NCBI GenBank assembly: GCA_905215815.1 | Contig: CAJMRN010000015.1 | Span: 1-29,896 of the forward strand | Source of the DNA: an uncultured bacterium | GTDB lineage: Bacteria; Actinomycetota; Coriobacteriia; Coriobacteriales; Coriobacteriaceae | Direction of reading: 5' to 3' | DNA length: 29,896 bases | Shown: positions 24,901 to 29,896 of the stretch, piece after piece | How the letters are laid out: each line of letters begins with the position of its first letter | Position numbering within the stretch: position 1 is the first letter of the stretch | Program-made: the position numbers and the translations under genes | Notes under the pieces: model-generated | Seen by the model: only the letters and a program-made list of their open reading frames with translations | Databases searched by the model: none | Told to the model about the DNA's origin: nothing

Positions 24901-25266
24901 ATGCGCTTTATGCTTAACTGGCTCTTTACCTCAATCGCCATCGCGATCGCAACGTTTCTCGTCCCCGGCATTCAGCCCTTCGGCATAGCCGACGCCTGGG
25001 TGTGTTTTGCCTTCGTGGGACTGTTCCTCAACATCGTCGACTCGCTCGTCAAGCCGTTCCTGACGGTCATCTCGCTGCCGCTCACGATCATTACGCTCGG
25101 CATTTTCCAGCTCGTGCTCAACAGCTTTATGCTGGAGCTCGCCAGCTACCTGTCGGTCAACCTGTTGGGCGTCGGCATCTCCATCGCCGGCTTTGGCTCG
25201 GCCTTTATGGGCAGCATCCTAGTGTCCATCATGCGCAGCATCCTCGATAGTCTTGCCGAAGAGTAG
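24901..25266 (+). CDS. YvlD/phage-holin-IV-like small membrane protein
   Basis: The ATG at 24901 (MRFMLNWLFT) has GAAAGGA about 8 bases upstream; 11 codons of open frame before it lack a ribosome site. The 121-residue protein is nearly all hydrophobic, with four membrane segments at about 4-22, 32-50, 57-79 and 96-116. The family signature LNIVDSLVKPFLTVISLP, followed by LTIITLGIFQLVLNSF, is clear at 43-76. Database entries often call this group phage holin family IV or YvlD; related Bacillus genes belong to envelope-stress operons, and lytic function is not established. No phage genes lie near it. It is monocistronic, ended by a strong terminator. Confidence 0.93.
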   Translation: MRFMLNWLFTSIAIAIATFLVPGIQPFGIADAWVCFAFVGLFLNIVDSLVKPFLTVISLPLTIITLGIFQLVLNSFMLELASYLSVNLLGVGISIAGFGSAFMGSILVSIMRSILDSLAEE

Positions 25267-25301
25267 AACGCCCCGATACACAGACGCATCGGACCAAATC
25301 A

Positions 25302-25337
25302 AAGGCCGCCCATCGCAAAAATGGGCGGCCTTCTTAT
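25302..25337 (+). terminator. Intrinsic terminator of the YvlD-like gene, possibly bidirectional
   Basis: AAGGCCGCCCAT (25302-25313) pairs perfectly with ATGGGCGGCCTT (25321-25332), followed by a T-rich TTCTTATTT. On the minus strand the same stem is followed by TTTGATTT, so it may also end the convergent Rrf2 transcript. Confidence 0.9.
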
Positions 25338-25400
25338 TTGCCAAGTCTCAGAGGGCAAGAAAATCTACCATTTCCGCCCCGTCCCCACATGGCAGGTGGG

Positions 25401-25829
25401 CTAGATGACGTAGTCGTAGCCTTCGTTGGGAGCGACGAGCGCATCGAGCGTCACGCCGTCGAGGTAGTCGTTAATGAGCTTGTCCAGGTTCTTCCACACG
25501 TCGAGCGTGGGGCACTCATCCGAACGCGAGCAGCCCTTGCAGTCGCCGTCCAGGCATGCGACCGGTGCCAGGCTGCCCTCGGTCAGGCGCAAGATCTCGC
25601 CCACCGTATACTGCTCGGGCGGGCGCGTGAGCACATAGCCGCCGCCCTTGCCGCGCATGCCCGAGAGCATATTGGCACGCACGAGCGTGGCCAAAATGTT
25701 CTCCAGATATTTCTCCGAAATCCCCTGACGCGCGGCGATCTCTTTGAGGGGAATGCGGCCTGCCGCCTGGTGCTCGGCCAGGTCGACCATAACGCGCAGG
25801 GCATATCTGCCCTTTGTGGAAACCAACAT
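25401..25829 (-). CDS. Rrf2-family regulator with four-Cys cluster (IscR/CymR-like)
   Basis: The product is 142 residues. It starts with the invariant Rrf2 sequence MLVSTKGRYALRVMVDLAEH, then the winged helix (LKEIAARQGISEKYLENILATL, wing MRGKGGGYVLTRPP). The cluster loop carries C92, C97, C100 and C106, comparable with the three Fe-S cysteines of IscR (C92, C98, C104). This supports an Fe-S-sensing protein rather than a classical CymR, which lacks them. It diverges from cysK. Rrf2 proteins often control cysteine or Fe-S genes, so regulation of cysK and of itself is a reasonable inference. The ribosome site AAAGG lies about 11 bases upstream of the ATG at 25829. Confidence 0.95.
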   Translation of the reverse strand: MLVSTKGRYALRVMVDLAEHQAAGRIPLKEIAARQGISEKYLENILATLVRANMLSGMRGKGGGYVLTRPPEQYTVGEILRLTEGSLAPVACLDGDCKGCSRSDECPTLDVWKNLDKLINDYLDGVTLDALVAPNEGYDYVI

Positions 25830-25946
25830 ATATATTGCTGCCTTTCGGTCTTTTAATTCGTAGAAATTCTAGCCGAAAAATTGGTTTTGAAAATACCTAT
25901 TCCCGTCAAGCTGGTTAATCGACTCGTAATAATCTTCTATTTCCTA

Positions 25947-25975
25947 TTGCGTTACTAGGCTTTACTGTCTACTAT
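25947..25975 (+). promoter_or_regulatory. Candidate cysK promoter
   Basis: A -35-like TTGCGT at 25947-25952 and TACTAT at 25970-25975 are separated by 17 bases. Transcription would start near 25982, giving a leader of about 100 bases. The spacing and AT-rich context make this one of the better promoter candidates in the window. Confidence 0.6.
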
Positions 25976-25984
25976 GCTTGCCAA

Positions 25985-26050
25985 CAGCAAAAAGAACAAC
26001 CCATAAGGTTTATGGGTTTCGCTGCTACACACACCGTAAACCCACACGGT
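25985..26050 (+). promoter_or_regulatory. Structured cysK leader (two hairpins)
   Basis: AACCCATA (25998-26005) pairs with TATGGGTT (26011-26018) around a 5-base loop, and CAGC/GCTG (25985-25988, 26021-26024) can close an outer stem. A second small stem is ACCGT/ACGGT (26034-26038, 26046-26050). There is no T-tract, and no T-box or S-box landmark. The dyad could be an operator for the divergent Rrf2 protein or an mRNA structure. Confidence 0.4.
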
Positions 26051-26082
26051 ATCCAGTCATTTGAACACTTTGGAGGTTCACC

Positions 26083-27021
26083 ATGAGCAATGTTTACACG
26101 TCCATCGATCAGCTTATCGGCCACACCCCGCTTCTGGAGCTCACTCACTTTGAGGCCGATGAGGACCTCAAGGCCCGCGTGCTCGTCAAGCTGGAATACT
26201 TCAACCCCGCCGGCTCCGTCAAAGACCGTGTCGCCAAGAACATGATCGACGAGGCCGAGAAGGCCGGCAAGCTCGTGCGCGGCGGCGACTACACCATCAT
26301 CGAGCCCACGAGCGGCAACACCGGCGTCGGCATCGCCTCGGTGGCGGCCGCCCGCGGCTACAAGGTGATCATCACCATGCCCGAGACCATGTCCGTCGAG
26401 CGCCGCAAGCTTATGCAGGCATATGGCGCACAACTCGTGCTCACCGACGGCTCCAAGGGCATGAAGGGCGCTATCGCCAAGGCCGAGGAGCTGCAGAAGG
26501 AGACGCCCAACAGCATTATCGCCGGCCAGTTTGTGAACCCCGCCAACCCCGCCATCCACAAGGCCACGACCGGCCCCGAGATCTGGGATGACACCGACGG
26601 CGAGGTCGACATCTTCGTCGCCGGCGTTGGCACCGGTGGTACCGTGACCGGCGTGGGCGAGTTCCTCAAGGAGCAGAACCCCGAGATTCGGGTTGTCGCC
26701 GTTGAGCCCGCTACCTCCCCGGTGCTCTCTAAGGGCCAGGCCGGCCCGCACAAGATCCAGGGTATCGGCGCCGGCTTTGTGCCCGACGTCCTCAACACCC
26801 AGGTCTACGACGAGATCATCCCCGTCGAGAACGACGACGCCTTTTCCACCGGCCGCGCCGTGGGCCACAAGGAGGGCGTGCTCGTGGGCATTTCGTCCGG
26901 CGCCGCCGTGTGGGCCGCGCTACAGCTGGCCAAGCGCCCCGAGAACGAAGGCAAGACCATCGTGGCGCTGCTCGCCGATACCGGTGAGCGCTACCTGTCC
27001 ACGGCACTCTTCCAGGACTAG
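26083..27021 (+). CDS. cysK: Cysteine synthase A (O-acetylserine sulfhydrylase)
   Basis: This PLP enzyme makes L-cysteine from O-acetylserine and sulfide. The ATG at 26083 follows GGAGGTTCACC. The product is 312 residues, typical for CysK. The PLP lysine is K47 in NPAGSVKDRV, and the substrate/phosphate-binding loops are PTSGNTGVGIA and GVGTGGTVTGVG. The C-terminal SSGAAVWAAL and LADTGERYLST blocks are also present. No serine acetyltransferase gene is adjacent, so O-acetylserine supply is encoded elsewhere. The divergent Rrf2 gene is the likely regulator. The next gene on the strand is mnmA, whose enzyme needs sulfur ultimately from cysteine, but a terminator-like stem lies between them. Confidence 0.98.
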   Translation: MSNVYTSIDQLIGHTPLLELTHFEADEDLKARVLVKLEYFNPAGSVKDRVAKNMIDEAEKAGKLVRGGDYTIIEPTSGNTGVGIASVAAARGYKVIITMPETMSVERRKLMQAYGAQLVLTDGSKGMKGAIAKAEELQKETPNSIIAGQFVNPANPAIHKATTGPEIWDDTDGEVDIFVAGVGTGGTVTGVGEFLKEQNPEIRVVAVEPATSPVLSKGQAGPHKIQGIGAGFVPDVLNTQVYDEIIPVENDDAFSTGRAVGHKEGVLVGISSGAAVWAALQLAKRPENEGKTIVALLADTGERYLSTALFQD

Positions 27022-27124
27022 AGCTTCTCGTTCTTAGAACGAGTCCAAGGCACGCCGGCCTCCCCTCTCTTCTGGCAGCCTGAGCTCATCCCAACAGGGT
27101 GTCCCACGAGACGTCCGAACTTGA

Positions 27125-27130
27125 TACAAT
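27125..27130 (+). promoter_or_regulatory. Candidate extended -10 promoter of mnmA
   Basis: TTGATACAAT contains TGa plus TACAAT, an extended -10. The predicted transcription start near 27137 falls inside the left arm of the terminator-like stem at 27135-27162. No -35 is visible. Confidence 0.5.
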
Positions 27131-27134
27131 GTCT

Positions 27135-27173
27135 GCGGCGCGGAACCAGCCTCCCGCGCCGCTTTTCTTTTTT
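27135..27173 (+). terminator. Strong terminator-like hairpin just upstream of mnmA
   Basis: GCGGCGCGG (27135-27143) pairs perfectly with CCGCGCCGC (27154-27162), followed by TTTTCTTTTTT (27163-27173). It lies 113 bases after the cysK stop codon and only 29 bases before the mnmA ATG. It should block read-through from cysK. A transcript starting at the overlapping promoter would keep only about seven bases of the left arm. Confidence 0.8.
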
Positions 27174-27202
27174 GGCCACATGCCACCAAGGAGAACCTCC
27201 CC

Positions 27203-28303
27203 ATGCACAACAAGCGCGTGCTCGTCGCCATGAGCGGCGGCGTCGATTCCAGCGTGACCGCCTATCTGCTCAAGTGCCAGGGCTACGAATGCGTCGGCGC
27301 CACCATGCGCCTCACCTGCCCCGCGCCCGATCCCGTCACGGGCATGAGCAAGGTCGACCGCGACATCGCCGATGCAAAGGCCGTCGCCGAGCGCCTGGGG
27401 ATACCCCACCATGTGCTCGACCTGCAGCAGACCTTCGACCGCAATGTTATCGAGCGCTTCGTGACCGCCTACCAGGAGGGGCTGACGCCCAACCCGTGCA
27501 TCATCTGCAACCGCCATATTAAGTTTGGCGCGCTGCTCGATGCGGCACTCGATATGGGCTGCGACTACATCGCCACAGGCCACTACGCCAAAACGAGTCA
27601 GGCGCCCGACGGCACCTGGCAGCTGCACCGCGGCGAGGACCCCAAAAAGGACCAGAGTTACTTTTTGTATTCGCTTACGCAGGAACGCCTGGCGCACACA
27701 ATCTTTCCGCTGGCAGGCTTGGACAAAGAGCGCGACGTGCGCCGCATTGCCGCCGAGCAGGACTTCATCAACGCCAAGAAGGCCGAGAGCGAGGATATCT
27801 GCTTTATCGCGGACGGCGACTACGCGGGCTATATCGAGCGCCGCTGCGGACGTGCCGCTGCACCGGGCGACATTGTGTGGCGCGACGGCAACGTGGTCGG
27901 ACGCCATAACGGCGCGTTGCGCTATACCATCGGCCAGCGCAAGGGCTTGGGCGTCGCGATGGCGCATCCCGTGTACGTAACGGGCGTCGATGCCGCCAAC
28001 AACATTGTGAATCTGGGCGAGGCCGAGGACCTGACGGCCACAGCGCTCACGGCCAACGACTGGATCTGGAGCGCCCCTGCCGACCGCATGGAGGCGGAGC
28101 TCACGTCCGGCGGCATTCGCGTGGGCGCCAAGTACCGCTACCGCCAAAAAGACCAGGCAGCGACCCTTACGCGTGACGAAGACGGACAAATGCTGCTGAC
28201 CTTTGACGAGCCGCAGCGAGCCATCGCCCCCGGCCAGGCCGTTGTAGTCTATCGCGGCGACGTTGTCTTGGGCGGCGGCACGGTGACCGGTGCCATCAAA
28301 TAA
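27203..28303 (+). CDS. mnmA: tRNA-specific 2-thiouridylase MnmA
   Basis: MnmA places sulfur at C2 of the wobble uridine in tRNA for Lys, Glu and Gln. The ATG at 27203 follows AAGGAG. The product is 366 residues, normal for the family. The ATP pyrophosphatase loop SGGVDS is at 11-16. The catalytic cysteines are C102 (NPCIICNRHIKFG) and C200 (SEDICFIADGDY), matching positions 102 and 199 of E. coli. The central GDIVWRDGNVVGRHNGALRYTIGQRKGLG block and the C-terminal beta-barrel ending in VVLGGGTVTGA are present. Its stop codon is the first base of a repeat that recurs after the HipA-like gene. No IscS or NifS gene is adjacent. Confidence 0.98.
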   Translation: MHNKRVLVAMSGGVDSSVTAYLLKCQGYECVGATMRLTCPAPDPVTGMSKVDRDIADAKAVAERLGIPHHVLDLQQTFDRNVIERFVTAYQEGLTPNPCIICNRHIKFGALLDAALDMGCDYIATGHYAKTSQAPDGTWQLHRGEDPKKDQSYFLYSLTQERLAHTIFPLAGLDKERDVRRIAAEQDFINAKKAESEDICFIADGDYAGYIERRCGRAAAPGDIVWRDGNVVGRHNGALRYTIGQRKGLGVAMAHPVYVTGVDAANNIVNLGEAEDLTATALTANDWIWSAPADRMEAELTSGGIRVGAKYRYRQKDQAATLTRDEDGQMLLTFDEPQRAIAPGQAVVVYRGDVVLGGGTVTGAIK

Positions 28304-28343
28304 CAGCACTCCTCGATAAGTTGCGGTGAAATAGGGACTGTTT
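28301..28343 (+). repeat. Direct repeat flanking the HTH-HipA gene, left copy
   Basis: This 43-base stretch, starting with the mnmA TAA (TAACAGCACT ... TAAGTTGCGGTG ... GGGACTGTTT), recurs at 29827-29869 starting with the TAA of the HipA-like gene. Four mismatches are confined to the 8 bases after AGCACT. The copies are 1526 bases apart. Confidence 0.9.
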
Positions 28344-28386
28344 AAGCGTTTCAAGCCGCTAAACAGTCCCTATTTCACCGCAACTT
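28318..28386. repeat. Palindromic element, family B, complete copy
   Basis: AAGTTGCGGTGAAATAGGGA, continuing to CTGTTTA (28318-28344), is a perfect 27-base inverted repeat of 28360-28386, with a short extra GCG/CGC pairing in the loop. It starts 14 bases after the mnmA stop codon. A TTTGTT tail could give weak termination. Transcribed, it forms one of the strongest hairpins in the window. Confidence 0.92.
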
Positions 28387-28387
28387 T

Positions 28388-28440
28388 GTTAAGTATTATG
28401 ATGTTTGTGCTTGCTATATTTAACGATTAGAATGCTTAAC
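28388..28440 (+). promoter_or_regulatory. Promoter and candidate two-site operator of the HTH-HipA gene
   Basis: TTGCTATATT at 28411-28420 is an extended -10 (TGC plus TATATT). GTTAAGTATT (28388-28397) and AATGCTTAAC (28431-28440) are inverted copies matching at 9 of 10 bases. Their centres are 43 bases apart, about four helical turns, and they enclose the -10. The shorter TTAACGA occurs directly at 28420 and 28436. This looks like autoregulation by the encoded N-terminal HTH. Confidence 0.5.
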
Positions 28441-28455
28441 GAGGTGATGCAGCAG

Positions 28456-29829
28456 ATGAATACTTCCAACTATATAACCATGGGTGACGCCGCGCGCCTG
28501 CTGGGCGTTACGAAGGCCCGTATATCGCAACTGGCTGCATCGGGAACGCTCGCGTGCGATATCGTCGGTGGGCGGAAAATGGTTCAGTACGATTCCGCGA
28601 TTGGTTATCAAAAGGTCCGTAAGCGTGGGCGCCGTCCCGCAGCTGACGTAGGGCGCAAGTTCACGTTGATGTCAGCCGACCACGAGGTCGCGCATGTCTC
28701 GTTTGATCCGACGCGCGAGTTTTCCTTTGAAATTGCCGACATACTCGATGCACGAAGGATGCCGTTTGGCACGTGCTCGAGTTCTTCTCCAACGGTGAAT
28801 AAACGAGCACTCAACACGTGGTGGAGTCACCGGTCGGTGCCCGACGTCCGCCCCGGACTCATCTCGCGCTATCGCGAGCTGGGAATTGACAGCGGTATTG
28901 AAGTGCCCGTTCGTTGCCTGGGTTTTTCGCTTTCGGATTGCTATTGGCTAAGACCGGTCGACTGCGACGAGCTCAATTGGCAGCACCTCAATTACTTCGA
29001 AAACAATTTTGAACGGTCGGCACCCGAGCATCGTTCAGGCTGGCTTGAGGGCATCGGACTCAAAAATCCTGACAATACGTCCGAGGGCGAGCTCCCCAAA
29101 TCCTGGATGATCCGCAATGGCGTTCGCATCCTGGCTAAAGGATGCGGAATGGACGATCAGCGACCGTTTAACGAGGCGGTTGCAACAGCTCTACATCGGC
29201 GTCTGCTATCCAAAGGTGAGTTTGTTCCCTATACGGTCGAGCGCATGTTCGACGGGCCCGTATGCCTATGCGATGACTTTCTTAATGGCCGTGAGGAATA
29301 CGTGCCGGCCGCTTATATCGGGGACGCACTCGGTGGCCAGCGAGGAAACTCAACATACGATCGATACTGTCGCTTTCTTGGCAGACACGGGGCTGACGAA
29401 GCCACGGTAAGAAAATCCATGTCGCAGATGATTGTCTGCGATGCCCTCCTGGCCAACAGCGACCGCCACTGGCGAAACTTCGGCATCATCCGCAATGTCG
29501 ACACGCTGGAAATGCGGCCTGCACCGCTGTTCGATAGTGGCAATTGCCTGTGGTACAACGTGCCAACCGCCGTGCTCGTTGCCGGGGAGTTTGGATTTGC
29601 CGCCAAACCGTTTGGTCCGGACCCTTCCACTCAGCTAGCATTTGCTGACTCGCTCGATTGGTTCGATGCGTCGCATCTCGATGGGTTCGTCGACGAGGCA
29701 GTCGAAATCCTCTCACAAAGCGCATGGGCAACAGCAGGCAATCGCCTCAAGGCCATCCGCCGCGGTCTCGAGCGCCGCACGATAGAGGTAAGCGCCGCCG
29801 TTGAGGTGCTACGGCACGTGCAGAGATAA
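28456..29829 (+). CDS. HTH-HipA-like kinase fusion (possible single-gene toxin-antitoxin)
   Basis: The ATG at 28456 is preferred because GAGGTG lies 9 bases upstream; earlier ATGs (28432, 28447) and a TTG at 28405 have poor spacing. The product is 457 residues. Residues 6-45 are a MerR/excisionase-like helix-turn-helix (ITMGDAARLLGVTKARISQL), followed by a basic KVRKRGRRP linker. The C-terminal half resembles the HipA kinase domain: a strand with likely ATP lysine K228 (GVRILAKGC), the FNEAVATALHRRL helix, and catalytic loop ANSDRHWRNFGI (D336, N341). The metal-binding aspartate is D360 in PLFDSGN. HipA phosphorylates an aminoacyl-tRNA synthetase and is held by a separate HipB; here no hipB-like gene is adjacent, and the DNA-binding part is fused. 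The target is unknown. Base use looks less GC-rich than in neighbours, and direct repeats flank it, suggesting acquisition. Confidence 0.8.
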   Translation: MNTSNYITMGDAARLLGVTKARISQLAASGTLACDIVGGRKMVQYDSAIGYQKVRKRGRRPAADVGRKFTLMSADHEVAHVSFDPTREFSFEIADILDARRMPFGTCSSSSPTVNKRALNTWWSHRSVPDVRPGLISRYRELGIDSGIEVPVRCLGFSLSDCYWLRPVDCDELNWQHLNYFENNFERSAPEHRSGWLEGIGLKNPDNTSEGELPKSWMIRNGVRILAKGCGMDDQRPFNEAVATALHRRLLSKGEFVPYTVERMFDGPVCLCDDFLNGREEYVPAAYIGDALGGQRGNSTYDRYCRFLGRHGADEATVRKSMSQMIVCDALLANSDRHWRNFGIIRNVDTLEMRPAPLFDSGNCLWYNVPTAVLVAGEFGFAAKPFGPDPSTQLAFADSLDWFDASHLDGFVDEAVEILSQSAWATAGNRLKAIRRGLERRTIEVSAAVEVLRHVQR

Positions 29830-29869
29830 CAGCACTGCCCCCTAAGTTGCGGTGAAATAGGGACTGTTT
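29827..29869 (+). repeat. Direct repeat flanking the HTH-HipA gene, right copy
   Basis: This is the second copy of the 28301-28343 sequence. It again begins with a stop codon (TAACAGCACT) and keeps the same 17-base offset to the palindrome. Confidence 0.9.
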
Positions 29870-29896
29870 GGCGGTTTTAAACGCTTAAACAGTCCC
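29844..29896. repeat. Palindromic element, family B, cut by the window end
   Basis: The left arm AAGTTGCGGTGAAATAGGGA is identical to the copy at 28318, and the right arm is visible up to AAACAGTCCC. The 17-base loop matches the reverse complement of the 28318 loop at 14 of 17 positions, but its direct strand at only 8 of 17. Confidence 0.88.

Noticed and set aside
24901..25266. YvlD-like gene as evidence for a prophage
   Set aside because: The family is called holin by similarity only, and no lysin, portal, capsid or integrase gene is nearby.
25976..26082. T-box or SAM riboswitch before cysK
   Set aside because: No T-box core, no S-box pattern and no terminator hairpin with a T-tract is present; only small stems are visible.
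25972..26868. 298-codon minus-strand frame over cysK
   Set aside because: It is antisense to a clear cysteine synthase; the product is Gly/Leu/His/Asp low-complexity shadow sequence.
27027..27043. Palindrome CTCGTTCTTAGAACGAG as the cysK terminator
   Set aside because: It has almost no loop and no following T-tract; the stem at 27135-27173 is far better.
28405..28455. Upstream starts (TTG 28405, ATG 28432, ATG 28447) for the HipA-like gene
   Set aside because: The TTG overlaps the promoter, ATG 28432 has no ribosome site, and 28447 lies directly against GAGGTG; 28456 has proper spacing.
28318..29896. Repeats near the HipA-like gene as a CRISPR array
   Set aside because: There are only two copies 1.5 kb apart with a gene between; they are palindromes without regular spacers.

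Overview
The window is GC-rich, gene-dense bacterial chromosome. Its gene content suggests an anaerobic Actinomycetota of the class Coriobacteriia, probably close to Collinsella: an AddA/AddB-type nuclease pair, one-iron superoxide reductase, formate-tetrahydrofolate ligase, an actinobacterial/Bacillus-type LexA box, and dispersed short palindromes. The genus is an inference from gene content and style, not a match I could run. I see no rRNA, tRNA, CRISPR array, phage block or transposase.

Layout. Positions 1-3000 carry the N-terminus of a Pro/Tyr/Gln-rich single-pass membrane protein, a 78-residue Cys-rich protein, and a zinc-ribbon membrane protein whose last ~48 codons are displaced by an apparent one-base frameshift. 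Positions 3060-4727 hold fhs. Positions 4874-7082 hold ruvC-ruvA-ruvB, overlapping at each junction behind an extended -10 promoter with a LexA box. Positions 7220-9205 hold a glutamine-dependent NAD synthetase homologue in which both active sites look destroyed. Positions 9322-17101 hold a superoxide reductase, a SWIM/SNF2 helicase and dnaE. Positions 17279-24058 hold addB-addA. Positions 24278-25829 hold a TrpR/YerC-type regulator, a YvlD-type membrane protein and an Rrf2 regulator, which diverges from cysK (26083-27021). mnmA (27203-28303) follows, then a single-gene HTH-HipA-like kinase (28456-29829) whose flanks are direct repeats. Much of the window is DNA replication and repair (RuvABC, AddAB, DnaE, a SNF2 ATPase); the right end is sulfur chemistry (Rrf2 regulator, cysteine synthase, tRNA 2-thiouridylase).

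The most unusual layer lies between the genes. At least four kinds of short palindromic element sit just beyond stop codons. One kind (2915-2997 and 24144-24226) starts exactly where the T-tract of an intrinsic terminator ends, in the same orientation both times. A second kind (17204-17266, 28318-28386, 29844-end) lies 12-17 bases after a stop codon. Two of these bracket the HTH-HipA gene, and their hairpin loops match best in opposite orientation. The HipA-like gene, with a candidate two-site operator around its promoter, looks like a self-contained mobile or exchangeable cassette and is the best candidate here for a little-described system.
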